A DNA stretch of 64,000 nt from positions 1-64,000 of the forward strand of contig NZ_JXAG01000042.1 in assembly GCF_000814905.1 (NCBI RefSeq), given 5' to 3'. The notes below the pieces were generated by a model. That model was given only the letters and a program-made list of their open reading frames with translations. It had not been told where the DNA came from and ran no database searches. Shown piece by piece: positions 42,252-51,007 of the stretch; the stretch's first letter is position 1; each line of letters begins with the position of its first letter. The position numbers were made by a program, and so were the translations under genes. The stretch is from Enterobacter sp. Bisph1. GTDB lineage: Bacteria > Pseudomonadota > Gammaproteobacteria > Enterobacterales > Enterobacteriaceae.

Positions 42252-43388
42252 CTAGCGTTGTTTACCGGCTGGCTGGGCTATAACGTCGGCACCATCCCGC
42301 AGTTTGTCCTGACCATTAATAACAACCTTATCCCCTGCTTTCAGGCCAGCGGTGACGGTGATGCCCTTTTCCGTCTGCTCTCCGGTCTGGATTTCAACGC
42401 GCTTCGCTTTGTTTTCGTGGGTTACAATCCATACTGTGGTTTTAGCATCACGCCTTTCCAGTGCTTGCTCAGGTATCGCCAGGCCCTCTTTTTGGATAAG
42501 ACGCGTGGTCTGCAATTTTACAAACATACCCGGCAACAGCGCCCGCTGCGGGTTGTCAGCTTCAGCGCGCAGGACAACATCACCGGTTTCATCATTAACA
42601 CTGACGCCTGAGAACAATAGCTGGGCCGCAACGCCATACGCTCTGCCGTTGTCATCCAGAACCTGTGCGCTGACCCCTTCGCCGGGCTGGCTTCCCGCAG
42701 CGTTATCTGCGGCCATAAAAATCGAGCGCAGCTCTTGAGCCGGTACACGCGCATCAACATACACGTGGTCCAGCTGCTGGATTACCGCCATCGCCTGCGT
42801 GTCGTTGGGGCTAACAAGCGCCCCCTCGGTGACAAACTCCTGATCGATACGTCCGCTTATCGGTGCTTTGACCGTCGCATAATTTAAATCGAGCTTTTTA
42901 CGGTTCAGAGAAGCCACCGCTTCAGCCAGGTCGGCCGCCGCCTGCTCGCTGCTGGCTTTTGCATCATCGAAATCCTGCTGGCTTATGGCCGCGCTCTTTT
43001 GTAACTGTGAAAAGCGCGCAGCCCGCTTACTCATCTGCTGCCAGGTGGCCTTTGCTTTTGCAACCGCTGCGCTAGCCATTTCGACATCCGCCGCAAAAGG
43101 CGCGGCATCGATTTGAAAAAGTGGTTGCCCTTGACTAATTTCTGCGCCCTGCCTGAACAGTCGCTTTTGGATAATCCCCCCTACCTGCGGGCGGATCTGT
43201 GCCGTTTTAACGGCACAGACGCGCGCCGGATAAAGACGAACTGAATAGATCTCTGCCGGGATAAGGGTTTGGATAACCACTTTTGTTTTCGCTGGCGCGG
43301 CAGGGGCTTCGGTTGATTCGGAAGAATCACAGCCTGTAATAAACCCTAAGCAAAGCAGGGTAAAAAGAGCCAGCTTTCTGATATTCAT
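42252..43388 (-). CDS. RND periplasmic adaptor (membrane fusion lipoprotein)
   Basis: 378-residue AcrA/HlyD-family protein that couples the RND pump to the outer-membrane channel. The signal peptide ends in the lipobox LGFITGC, with lipidated Cys20. Domains: barrel-sandwich/lipoyl halves (AQIRPQVGGIIQKRLFRQGAEI; NYATVKAPISGRI), a coiled-coil hairpin of about residues 100-165, and a beta-barrel/membrane-proximal end. It is first in the operon, and its promoter lies in the 298-base divergent region controlled by the TetR gene. Confidence 0.92.
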   Translation of the reverse strand: MNIRKLALFTLLCLGFITGCDSSESTEAPAAPAKTKVVIQTLIPAEIYSVRLYPARVCAVKTAQIRPQVGGIIQKRLFRQGAEISQGQPLFQIDAAPFAADVEMASAAVAKAKATWQQMSKRAARFSQLQKSAAISQQDFDDAKASSEQAAADLAEAVASLNRKKLDLNYATVKAPISGRIDQEFVTEGALVSPNDTQAMAVIQQLDHVYVDARVPAQELRSIFMAADNAAGSQPGEGVSAQVLDDNGRAYGVAAQLLFSGVSVNDETGDVVLRAEADNPQRALLPGMFVKLQTTRLIQKEGLAIPEQALERRDAKTTVWIVTHENKAKRVEIQTGEQTEKGITVTAGLKAGDKVVINGQDKLRDGADVIAQPAGKQR

Positions 43389-43607
43389 TGCAAATTTCCG
43401 GTATGGTCAGATAAAAAACGGTATAACCATCAGCGAAGAGGGTAACGGTGTGTTAAGGCATAATGCCGCTATGCGTCGCCTGAAACCTTCGGCATGAACA
43501 CCGACGATGTCAGCAAGCCCAATGGAAGCGGTAAGCTTTTGAATTTAAAAAGAACTGGCCTTTGCCATTGGTTATACATAGCGATCAAACCCTAAAAATC
43601 AAAAAGG

Positions 43608-43655
43608 TGGACAAGCGTTCAGCTTGAATTTATAGTGAAGATGAACGCTTGTCCA
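43608..43655. promoter_or_regulatory. Operator of the RND pump / TetR region: 14-bp perfect inverted repeat
   Basis: TGGACAAGCGTTCA at 43608-43621 and its exact complement TGAACGCTTGTCCA at 43642-43655, with a 20-base spacer. The position, 32 bases before the TetR start and about 220 from the adaptor gene, fits two repressor dimers on one face of DNA. Confidence 0.75.
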
Positions 43656-43686
43656 TCTTTTGGTAAAAAATGAGGAAACGTGACGA

Positions 43687-44283
43687 ATGTCTTATCTCAG
43701 TCATGATGCAAGACGCCAAATGATTCTGGAGACGGCTGTAAATATTGCTTTTACCGAAGGGCTGGCGGCGATGACGGTACGCAGAGTTGCGCAGGAGGCG
43801 CAGATTGCCGTCGGGCAAATTCATCGTCATTTCGCTTCAGCATCCGATCTCAAAGCGGAGGCTTTTCTGTTATCGGTCACGCAGTCTCTGGCATTGCTGA
43901 AAGATTCGGGTAAAACCGAAGGCGCGGGATGTTTAGAAATGATGAGCTGGTCTCTCGTTACGTCGCAATTTGAAGAACTGCGTCACTACAGCCAGCTATG
44001 GAAAGAGGCAGAAGTGATCTCCTGGACCGATGAGGCCATGCTTAAAGGATTCAGAGCGGCGACTAAAGAGTGGCATAACGTTTTAGTCGAACTGCTGGAG
44101 ACCGGTATTGCCAACGGTGAATTTACGTGCAAACGACCTGTGGATGCAGTCGCATGGGACTGCATTGCTTTTTCATGCGGCCTTGACGGTATTTTCAGCT
44201 TAAAAATGGAGGAATTTGGAGATAACGAGTATCAGGCTCACGCGGAATATTTTTTAAAAAGCCAGCTGGATGTAAATAAATGA
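43687..44283 (+). CDS. TetR-family regulator of the RND pump
   Basis: 198-residue repressor divergent from the efflux operon. The N-terminal helix-turn-helix is in MTVRRVAQEAQIAVGQIHRHF (near residues 28-48); the C-terminal domain is compatible with AcrR-like ligand binding. It probably binds the 14-bp inverted repeat directly upstream. The inducer is likely to be a pump substrate, which cannot be identified here. Confidence 0.85.
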   Translation: MSYLSHDARRQMILETAVNIAFTEGLAAMTVRRVAQEAQIAVGQIHRHFASASDLKAEAFLLSVTQSLALLKDSGKTEGAGCLEMMSWSLVTSQFEELRHYSQLWKEAEVISWTDEAMLKGFRAATKEWHNVLVELLETGIANGEFTCKRPVDAVAWDCIAFSCGLDGIFSLKMEEFGDNEYQAHAEYFLKSQLDVNK

Positions 44284-44374
44284 CCGGCAGGGTCATTCTA
44301 TGTTGCGTTGATTTGCCGGTTAAAGAAGCGTCCAGAATAACAAAGTAAATAGCGTATTTTTGGCAAGGTAAAGT

Positions 44375-45133
44375 ATGAGAAATGTAATGAAGTCGGGGAT
44401 CGCAGCGGTCGCCCTGACGGGAGCCTTTCTGCAGGTGGCTCAGGCAGCTGATTTTTCTATGGGTTTAACAGCCAGTTGGTCTTCGAAACTCTATCGACAG
44501 GTTAATGAGAATAAAAATAACCTCATTTTTCCAAATATTGATTTCGAAGCCGACCATTTCTGGTTACATGGTCTTAGTACCGGGTATAACTTTATTGAAA
44601 CACCCGAAGATCGTTTAGCCGTGCTGGGCTATTATCTGCCCCTCTCTTACAAAGCCAGCGACAGTCACTCAAGGCAAATGCGTGAGCTTAAAGACCGCCG
44701 AAGCACCTTTATGGCAGGCCTAAGCTATACGCACCAGTCCAACACCTGGGGTGTTTTTGAATCGGTTTTGGCAGCAGACGTGCTGGATAACAGCAACGGT
44801 TACAACTGGAGTAACACCTGGAGTCTGCCTCTTGAGTTTGGCGCTTTCACCCTCGAGCCTGCGCTGGGTGTGAACTGGAACGACCGGAAATTCAACCGTT
44901 ATTACTACGGCGTCAGTTCAGGTGAATCAGCCAGAAGTGGTTTACGCAAATACACGCCCGGAGACAGCTGGACGCCTTTTGCTGAACTCAATCTCAATTA
45001 CAGTTTGACGGATAACTGGAATATCTATGGCGGAACGCGCTTTACCGTCCTGGCAAAAGAGGTAAAAAACAGTCCGATGGTAGCGAAAGACTCACTGGTC
45101 ACTTTTTGGACCGGGGCTTCCTATACCTTTTAA
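44375..45133 (+). CDS. MipA/OmpV-family outer-membrane protein
   Basis: 252-residue beta-barrel protein with a signal peptide cleaved after about residue 24 (FLQVAQA-ADFSMGL) and a terminal aromatic residue (GASYTF). The family motif region LSTGYNFIETPEDRLAVLGYYLPL and alternating polar/hydrophobic strands support MipA/OmpV. Functions in the family include scaffolding of murein enzymes and adaptation to antimicrobials. AAGGTAAAG precedes the ATG. It lies next to the RND locus but 90 bases after the TetR stop, so co-transcription is possible. Confidence 0.8.
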   Translation: MRNVMKSGIAAVALTGAFLQVAQAADFSMGLTASWSSKLYRQVNENKNNLIFPNIDFEADHFWLHGLSTGYNFIETPEDRLAVLGYYLPLSYKASDSHSRQMRELKDRRSTFMAGLSYTHQSNTWGVFESVLAADVLDNSNGYNWSNTWSLPLEFGAFTLEPALGVNWNDRKFNRYYYGVSSGESARSGLRKYTPGDSWTPFAELNLNYSLTDNWNIYGGTRFTVLAKEVKNSPMVAKDSLVTFWTGASYTF

Positions 45134-45139
45134 TGACAA

Positions 45140-45164
45140 CGCCGGAGCCGGCTCCGGCGGTTTT
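45140..45164 (+). terminator. Terminator after the MipA/OmpV gene
   Basis: Perfect ten-base stem CGCCGGAGCC / GGCTCCGGCG followed by GTTTTATT. Confidence 0.9.
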
Positions 45165-45359
45165 ATTAACCTAATAGAAGTCGTTATTCGACCCAGGTAT
45201 TTTAGACTCGCGTCAGCATCTGCAGCGCGAAATAGCTCACTTCGACCGAATTGAAAAGCGCGAGTTATTAATTTGCGTCGCTGCCCTATTGTTAGCCAAA
45301 AATAGCGGTCCACATGGCTTTATTTTAACGGATAAAACATTCTGCTTACAGGTTATCAA

Positions 45360-46235
45360 ATGAATATATCCCTACTGAAGCAAAAAATATACGGCTGGAA
45401 AGGGTGTTCTGCTGACGTGTATGCGAATTTCTACTTTCAATATGGTGGAAGCGTCTGCGTGCATCCGCGCGTGCTCGCCTATCTCAAATCAACGCTGGGT
45501 ATTGATATCCATTATTATTATAAAAATAATGCGGCATTCTGTACTTTTAATCACTCCCTGCTGTATAAAAATTCAAAGATCCCTTTCGTATTTGACGATC
45601 TGCTCTTTCCTGCCAGTCCGGAAAGTAAATTACTGTTGCCGTTTAAAACTAAACGCCTCTCCCCTTTCTCACGCTATCGCTACCGGAACGCAATTTATTC
45701 CGATGCTCTGAAGCATAAAATCGCTTATGTCAAAGAGACGTTTTCTAAAACCACCGTTCGTAAGCGCAATGGTGATGTAAGAAAGATCCAGCAAGCCGGC
45801 GGCGAATTTCGCCGTGCCGGTCAATTCAGTGCTGCAAACCTGAGCCAGATTTACTGTCACCTGTTTGATTTACGCTGGCAGGGGAAGATTCGCTGTTTTG
45901 ACCGCGATCTGCTGGAAGACGTGCTGAGAGAACTCAGCGATCTTGTTTTCGGCAACGTACTGCTGATGAAGAATACGCCCTGCGCATTCGATTTAATCTT
46001 TAAGGCTGACTCTTCTGCCTGGATATATTTTGATGATATCAATGGCGGCGTCGACCCACAGTTTATGCACCTCGGCGCAGGTACCGCCCTGTTATGGAAA
46101 AATATCCTTGATGCCAGAATGGTTGGAACCATGGCTCACCAGCAGACCATTTTTTCGCTGGGTGCTTATTTGAAAGGATGGGAGTACAAAAAACAGTGGT
46201 GTGATATCTCTGCCTCCGGCAGGGTTATCCTCTGA
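45360..46235 (+). CDS. Mig-14-family protein
   Basis: 291-residue protein resembling Salmonella Mig-14, an inner-membrane-associated factor for survival in macrophages and resistance to antimicrobial peptides, with a GNAT/FemX-like fold. Supporting segments from memory of the family are the opening WKGCSADVYANFYFQYGGSV, the central KRNGDVRKIQQAGGEFR, and DLIFKADSSAWIYFDDINGG. No signal peptide is visible. The recognisable ribosome-binding site is weak (CAGGTT). No clear PhoP box was found in the 195 bases upstream. It is followed 87 bases later by a permease gene. Confidence 0.68.
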   Translation: MNISLLKQKIYGWKGCSADVYANFYFQYGGSVCVHPRVLAYLKSTLGIDIHYYYKNNAAFCTFNHSLLYKNSKIPFVFDDLLFPASPESKLLLPFKTKRLSPFSRYRYRNAIYSDALKHKIAYVKETFSKTTVRKRNGDVRKIQQAGGEFRRAGQFSAANLSQIYCHLFDLRWQGKIRCFDRDLLEDVLRELSDLVFGNVLLMKNTPCAFDLIFKADSSAWIYFDDINGGVDPQFMHLGAGTALLWKNILDARMVGTMAHQQTIFSLGAYLKGWEYKKQWCDISASGRVIL

Positions 46236-46322
46236 CGCTAAGCCGTATAAGATTTATTTTGGCGAGGACGGTGCGGTCGCGCTATACAGTACATTCACAA
46301 AAAATCAGAGGTTTAGTAAACA

Positions 46323-47339
46323 GTGCAAACTGGAAAAAGAAAGGAAACCGCTTGCGAACTTGCATCTTACCTTATTGCCGTTGCGGCCGCGGTTATGGTG
46401 TTTCCCCTCCGGCTGCTGCCGTGCCTGCTGGCGGGCATGGTCATTTATCAAATCATTGATGCGTTTCGGGTGCGATCGCAAGGTTTTCTGCGTTCTAAAG
46501 TCTCCGGCTGGCTCGCCGTGATGTTTATCAGCCTGGTTATCCTGGCCGCACTCTTTGGCGTTTTCACGCTGGTTTATAATGTCTTTGCCCTCGACTTCAA
46601 CAGCGAAGGGGATTTTTATCAGAAGATGAATGACGTGGTTCGTGAGGCGCACGATAAGCTTTACCCGGTACTGGGCGATTATATGCCGGCAAGTTATCAG
46701 GAAATTGAAAACACCTTATTCACCTGGATTCAAACCCATATCTATGTTTTGCAAAACGCAGGACAAAGAACCCTGCACTTTTTTGCCGTTACTCTGGTAG
46801 GTATTTTTCTGGCGATCCTGATTGCTCTTGGCTCTGCAGGCGAAGCGCCTGAAACGGCCAATCTGAAATACCATCTTTTGCAGCGCATCAGAACCTTCAG
46901 AGAGGTCTTTAGCGCCGTTGTTTCGGCACAAGTGAAGGTCGCCGCCTTTAATGCGCTGGCGACGGGCCTGTTCCTGTTTTTGATAATGCCGATGCTTGGG
47001 TATCATTTGCCCTACGCCAAGACCTTAACCTTTATCACTTTCCTCTGTAGCCTGCTGCCGATTATTGGCAACCTGATATCGAATACCTTAATTACCCTTA
47101 TCGCTCTTTCTATAAGCCTACAGGCGGCAATGGTGGTAATCATCTTCCTGATTGTGATTCATAAGGCGGAGTACTTTATTAACGCCCGCTTCTTCGGTGA
47201 AAAGATACAATCATCGGTATGGGAGTTGCTGTTGGCAATGTTGTTATTAGAATCTCTTTTCGGTGTGGCTGGCGTCGTCGCAGCCCCGATATTTTATGCC
47301 TGGCTTAAGGCAGAACTGCGCAAAAAACAGCTGATCTGA
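46323..47339 (+). CDS. AI-2E-family (PerM/YdiK-like) permease
   Basis: 338-residue inner-membrane protein with about seven or eight hydrophobic segments, including the N-terminal VMVFPLRLLPCLLAGMVIY and a C-terminal block typical of PF01594 (PLLPIIGN-type LCSLLPIIGNLISNTLI). Members export small molecules such as autoinducer-2 or sodium/protons; the substrate here is unknown. The start is GTG with GAGG ten bases upstream. It runs in the same direction as the Mig-14 gene, which suggests an operon for envelope or host-stress adaptation. Confidence 0.75.
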   Translation: MQTGKRKETACELASYLIAVAAAVMVFPLRLLPCLLAGMVIYQIIDAFRVRSQGFLRSKVSGWLAVMFISLVILAALFGVFTLVYNVFALDFNSEGDFYQKMNDVVREAHDKLYPVLGDYMPASYQEIENTLFTWIQTHIYVLQNAGQRTLHFFAVTLVGIFLAILIALGSAGEAPETANLKYHLLQRIRTFREVFSAVVSAQVKVAAFNALATGLFLFLIMPMLGYHLPYAKTLTFITFLCSLLPIIGNLISNTLITLIALSISLQAAMVVIIFLIVIHKAEYFINARFFGEKIQSSVWELLLAMLLLESLFGVAGVVAAPIFYAWLKAELRKKQLI

Positions 47340-47356
47340 GAGGCGCTAACCAGAGA

Positions 47357-47391
47357 GGAAGGATGCAGTTGCCTTCCTTCTTCTCTTTTTA
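47357..47391. terminator. Terminator between convergent permease and CitMHS genes
   Basis: Stem GGAAGG / CCTTCC with a nine-base loop, followed on the plus strand by TTCTTCTCTTTTT. Confidence 0.75.
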
Positions 47392-47414
47392 GTTTGCTGC
47401 TGTGCCAGCGCTTT

Positions 47415-48716
47415 TTACAGCGGAATAATCCCCAGCCCTAACGCGGCAATCAGGGCGCACAGGCTCATTATCCATACCTTTAATAATGAGTGATGAATAT
47501 GCTCATCAACGCGTAAATTAAGCAAACTCAAACCAAGATGCGTGGCGGGAATCACCGGGCTGAGCAGCAGGCCGATCTGTTCCGTAATCAGCATCGCAAT
47601 CGTGACATGTAACGGCGATACGCCAAAGTTCTGCCCCAGCCCAACGGCAAGGGGTAATAACGCAAAGTAGAACGCATCGGAGCCGATTAATATCACAATC
47701 GGCACGCTAAAAGCGGCAAGGATAAGATAAAGATAAGGCCCGAGACTGGTTGGGAAGATTTCGGCAATCTCGTTAACCAGCACTTTGATAATACCGGTGT
47801 TTTGCAAAATCCCGACGAATACGCCGATGGTAAGGAAAATCACAATCACCGGGAAGATGGTCAGGGCGTACTCTTTTATCTTCTGCTGCGCCTCTTTGGT
47901 ATTGGGGTAATTAATCATTACCGCCAGCGAAAAGGCCAACATAAAGAGGAAGTTTCCTGCCACTAATCCTGAAACAAGGATGACAATAGTGGCGATAACC
48001 AGCGCAAAATTGAGTTTTAGCAGCCACGGATTGTGGTTGGTGTTGCTGGTGAGCATTTGTCCACGCATCACGGCAAACTCTTCACGGGTTATGCCTGAAC
48101 CGCTGCGGTCTTCGCGTTTTGCCATTACCCAGCAAAGAATGACGCCCAGCAAGAACAGTACCGCCTGCAGGGGAATAAGCCGATAGTAGACATCCAGAAT
48201 ATCTAAATGGGTGACGGCAATTGCGCGGTTAAGTGAACCGCCCCACGGCGTGATGCCCGTTACGCCAACGCCGACGGTTATCAACAGTAAAAGCGTTTTT
48301 TTACTGATGTTCATTTTTTCATAGATCGGCAGCAACGCCGGAACCGTCACCAGCAACGTGGCATAGGCATTGCCGTCCAGGCTACAGACGGAGGCAATGA
48401 CTAACGTTGCCAGTAAGACGGAAAAGGTCGATGGCGTAATAAAGCGCAGAATAAAACGGACAATAACGTCAAATACGCCCGCCTCTTTCATTAAGGTAAA
48501 AAACATGGCGCTGAATGCCACCAGCGTCGCCGTGCCGACCACGGACTTTAGCCCCTGGGCAACATATTCACCCAGCTCTTTAAACCCAAATCCACATACC
48601 AGTGCGGCAATGGTTGGCAGAACAATAAATAATACGCCCGGTGGGAAAACATTTTTTAATAAACCCCAGGTTAGGAGTATAAACATCACTATCCCGGTGA
48701 TAAGCATCAGCGACAT
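47415..48716 (-). CDS. CitMHS-family carboxylate:cation symporter 1
   Basis: 433-residue inner-membrane carrier of the citrate-Mg2+/H+ (CitMHS) family with about twelve hydrophobic segments. Family marks are the loop CSLDGNAYATLLVTVPAL and GVTGITPWGGSLNRAIAV, repeated in the second half as GSDAFYFALLPLAVG. It probably imports a metal-complexed tri- or dicarboxylate or a related sugar acid. The ATG at 48716 has AAGG six bases upstream. It is last in the leftward operon otnK-otnC-CitMHS and has a homologue at 61671-63008. Confidence 0.85.
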   Translation of the reverse strand: MSLMLITGIVMFILLTWGLLKNVFPPGVLFIVLPTIAALVCGFGFKELGEYVAQGLKSVVGTATLVAFSAMFFTLMKEAGVFDVIVRFILRFITPSTFSVLLATLVIASVCSLDGNAYATLLVTVPALLPIYEKMNISKKTLLLLITVGVGVTGITPWGGSLNRAIAVTHLDILDVYYRLIPLQAVLFLLGVILCWVMAKREDRSGSGITREEFAVMRGQMLTSNTNHNPWLLKLNFALVIATIVILVSGLVAGNFLFMLAFSLAVMINYPNTKEAQQKIKEYALTIFPVIVIFLTIGVFVGILQNTGIIKVLVNEIAEIFPTSLGPYLYLILAAFSVPIVILIGSDAFYFALLPLAVGLGQNFGVSPLHVTIAMLITEQIGLLLSPVIPATHLGLSLLNLRVDEHIHHSLLKVWIMSLCALIAALGLGIIPL

Positions 48717-48789
48717 ATACGACCTTATTTCGGTAGAATTATTTATTGCAGGCAAACCCTGCGCGATAAACTCGCGCAGGGTAAGTCAA

Positions 48790-49428
48790 TTATTTCATAT
48801 TGAAAGTGGCGTTGAGTTCGGCAACGTTTTCATCGGTTAACGTATTCATGCCAAAGGGTTTCAGCATAAAATATAATTTCGCGGTTTCTTCTAACTCTTC
48901 GGCATTAAATACCGCTTCGCGAATATTTTTACCGGAAATAATCGGCCCATGATTAGCAAGTAAAATAGCGTTATGTTCCGCAGCCAATTTTTCTACATGT
49001 TCAGCAATCAGCGGTGAACCGGGGCGAATATAAGGCACCACCGGTAATTTCCCCACGCGCATGACGTAATAAGGTGTAATGGGCGGTAACGCATTTTCGC
49101 AGTCGATGCCCGGCAGACAGGAGAGCGCGGTGAGCCACGGCGAGTGCAGATGAACAATACCGCCGCACTGCGGGCGCTGACGGTACATCGCCAGGTGCAT
49201 TAAGACCTCTTTCGAGGCTTTCTGGCCCGACAGCAGTTCGCCCTCCATAGTGACCTTACTCAGTTCATCGGCGACGAGATCGCCAAAACTGGAGTTTGTC
49301 GGCGTCGCCAGGATATTACCGTCGGGAAGTTTAAGACTGATATTCCCTGCGCCGCCGCTACTGTAACCGCGCTCAAACATAGAGCGTGCATAGCGGACCA
49401 TATCCTGTCGAAGTTGTTGTTCACTCAT
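48790..49428 (-). CDS. otnC: 3-oxo-tetronate 4-phosphate decarboxylase (OtnC-type class II aldolase)
   Basis: 212-residue zinc-dependent class II aldolase/adducin-family enzyme. Zinc ligands are in GGIVHLHSPWLTALS and LLANHGPI; the catalytic region includes GAGNISLKLPDG. In known pathways OtnC decarboxylates 3-oxotetronate 4-phosphate to dihydroxyacetone phosphate. The pairing with otnK (eight-base overlap) makes this the best assignment over a generic fuculose-phosphate aldolase. No OtnI isomerase or LtnD dehydrogenase gene is in the window. Confidence 0.82.
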   Translation of the reverse strand: MSEQQLRQDMVRYARSMFERGYSSGGAGNISLKLPDGNILATPTNSSFGDLVADELSKVTMEGELLSGQKASKEVLMHLAMYRQRPQCGGIVHLHSPWLTALSCLPGIDCENALPPITPYYVMRVGKLPVVPYIRPGSPLIAEHVEKLAAEHNAILLANHGPIISGKNIREAVFNAEELEETAKLYFMLKPFGMNTLTDENVAELNATFNMK

Positions 49429-50680
49429 GATAGTGCTCCTGCGCTTTCAGGAAGAAATCCGGGTTACCGAAATTTCCGGATTTAAGAATGACCCATTGCG
49501 ACCGGTTAAGAACCTGTGTCCAGGGCACGCCAGGTGCGACCTGTTCACCGATAATCATCCCGTCAATTTCAAGGCCCTGCGTCACCGCGCCAGATGTCTC
49601 GCCACCGGCGACAATAAATTTATTGAAGCCCGCCCCGGCAAGGGACTGGGCCAGCTGTGCGAAGAAGGCTTCAATTTTTGTGCTGACGAAGGCCGCGCCG
49701 TAATGCTTTTGAATTAACTCAATCAGCTGTGGCGGCTGCGTGGCATAAACCAGCGGTGCGGTGGATTCATTGGCATGGGATTGCACCCAGCCGGAGACCG
49801 TCTGCAGATAAGCCGGGTCGTTAATGATTTTTTCCACATCCAGCGCCAGCGACGAAGCGCGTTGCTGATAGAAGTCAACCTGCTGATTGGTCATGGCGGA
49901 ACAACTGCCTGAGAGCACCACGGCAGGACCTTGCGGCTCGATCTGCAAAGCCTGCTTGTTGGCAGAGGCTTTCTCACTGTCCAGCGTGGCGATGGCATAG
50001 CCTAAGCCCGCCGCACCGGTAACCAGCGGAAACTCCTCTGTTGCCCGCGCCACGGTAAGCAGATCCTGATTATCCAGCACGTCGAACACCAGATAGCGGA
50101 CTTTATCCGCCAGCCGCGCGTCTATTTCTGCCGCAATGTTTTCGGGATGGTTTTTTACCGTCTCCAGATTGATATTGCCGCAGCGTCCAACCGACTGGGC
50201 TTCCATCAGTTTTTTCAGGGAGGAGTGTTTCATCGGCGTCACGGGATGGTGCTCCATGCCGCTTTCATTGAGCAACTCCCCTTTTACAAACAGATGACCA
50301 TTAATAATGGTGCGTCCGTTATCCGGCACCGCCGGGCAAATCAGGGTGACGGCGGTATTGAGCTGCTTCATCAGCGCATCGGTTACCGGCCCGATATTGC
50401 CCTGCGCGGTCGAGTCGAAGGTTGAGCAGTATTTAAATAGCTGACGCTGGCATCCCTGTTTTTGTAACCAGTCGCTTGCCGCAAGCGACATTTCCACCGC
50501 TTCGTTTGCGGGAATTGAACGGCTTTTCAATGCGATAACAATGGCATCGGTATTGCTGGCGTCGAATGCCTGGTGCGGAACGCCATTAAACAGCACGACG
50601 TTCCAGCCCGCATTTACCATAAAACTGGCAATGTCTGTTGCACCGGTAAAGTCATCGGCGATAACGCCTAACTTAATCAT
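49421..50680 (-). CDS. otnK: 3-oxo-tetronate kinase (OtnK-type)
   Basis: 419-residue ATP-dependent kinase of the DUF1537/four-carbon acid sugar kinase family. The N-terminal substrate motif IADDFTGATDIASFM and the C-terminal nucleotide-binding GGETSGAV are both intact. It phosphorylates 3-oxotetronates in erythronate and threonate degradation. The ATG at 50680, with GAGGAA upstream, is preferred over an in-frame start at 50749. It is first in the leftward operon, and its promoter region carries the TGCATTT-type operator at 50716-50739. Confidence 0.85.
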   Translation of the reverse strand: MIKLGVIADDFTGATDIASFMVNAGWNVVLFNGVPHQAFDASNTDAIVIALKSRSIPANEAVEMSLAASDWLQKQGCQRQLFKYCSTFDSTAQGNIGPVTDALMKQLNTAVTLICPAVPDNGRTIINGHLFVKGELLNESGMEHHPVTPMKHSSLKKLMEAQSVGRCGNINLETVKNHPENIAAEIDARLADKVRYLVFDVLDNQDLLTVARATEEFPLVTGAAGLGYAIATLDSEKASANKQALQIEPQGPAVVLSGSCSAMTNQQVDFYQQRASSLALDVEKIINDPAYLQTVSGWVQSHANESTAPLVYATQPPQLIELIQKHYGAAFVSTKIEAFFAQLAQSLAGAGFNKFIVAGGETSGAVTQGLEIDGMIIGEQVAPGVPWTQVLNRSQWVILKSGNFGNPDFFLKAQEHYHE

Positions 50681-50715
50681 TTTGATTCCTCGACATGCTT
50701 TGATGCTCATCATAG

Positions 50716-50739
50716 TGCTTTTATGTGATAAAAAATGCA
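50716..50739. promoter_or_regulatory. Regulon operator O1 (upstream of otnK)
   Basis: 24-bp dyad: left arm TGCTTTT, ten bases, right arm AAATGCA. It is the weakest copy (one change in the left arm) of the dyad TGCATTT-N10-AAATGCA and lies 36 bases from the otnK start. Confidence 0.55.
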
Positions 50740-50756
50740 AATAACCCATTTGTTAA

Positions 50757-50778
50757 AACGTGGTTAAGATCACACTTT
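50757..50778. promoter_or_regulatory. CRP-like site in the otnK/dehydrogenase divergent region
   Basis: Contains CGTGG-TTAAGA-TCACA, nearly the CRP half-sites TGTGA/TCACA with six-base spacing. A very similar sequence is found at 60594-60615. Confidence 0.55.
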
Positions 50779-50951
50779 TCGAGTTAACAATGTCGATTGC
50801 CTGATAGCTATTAATATGCGCCACAATGCCCGTCTCAATTGCCATATTTTGTTACTTCCAGCCAGGAGCGTTAACGCCATGAAAGGTAAAGAAATTGCTA
50901 AATGCGATCGGGAATATCGGATAAATGTGATCTCCATCACCTTGCGTTTAA

Positions 50952-50975
50952 TGCATTTATTGGTATAAAAATGCA
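50952..50975. promoter_or_regulatory. Regulon operator O2 (upstream of the dehydrogenase)
   Basis: Exact arms TGCATTT and AAATGCA separated by ten bases (ATTGGTATAA), 33 bases before the start of the dehydrogenase gene. Confidence 0.75.
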
Positions 50976-51007
50976 ATCGAAGGTAAACAACTTATTGGAG
51001 TCATGTT

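Noticed and set aside
45165-45359. PhoP box upstream of the Mig-14-family gene
   Set aside because: No pair of (T/G)GTTTA repeats with five-base spacing is present.
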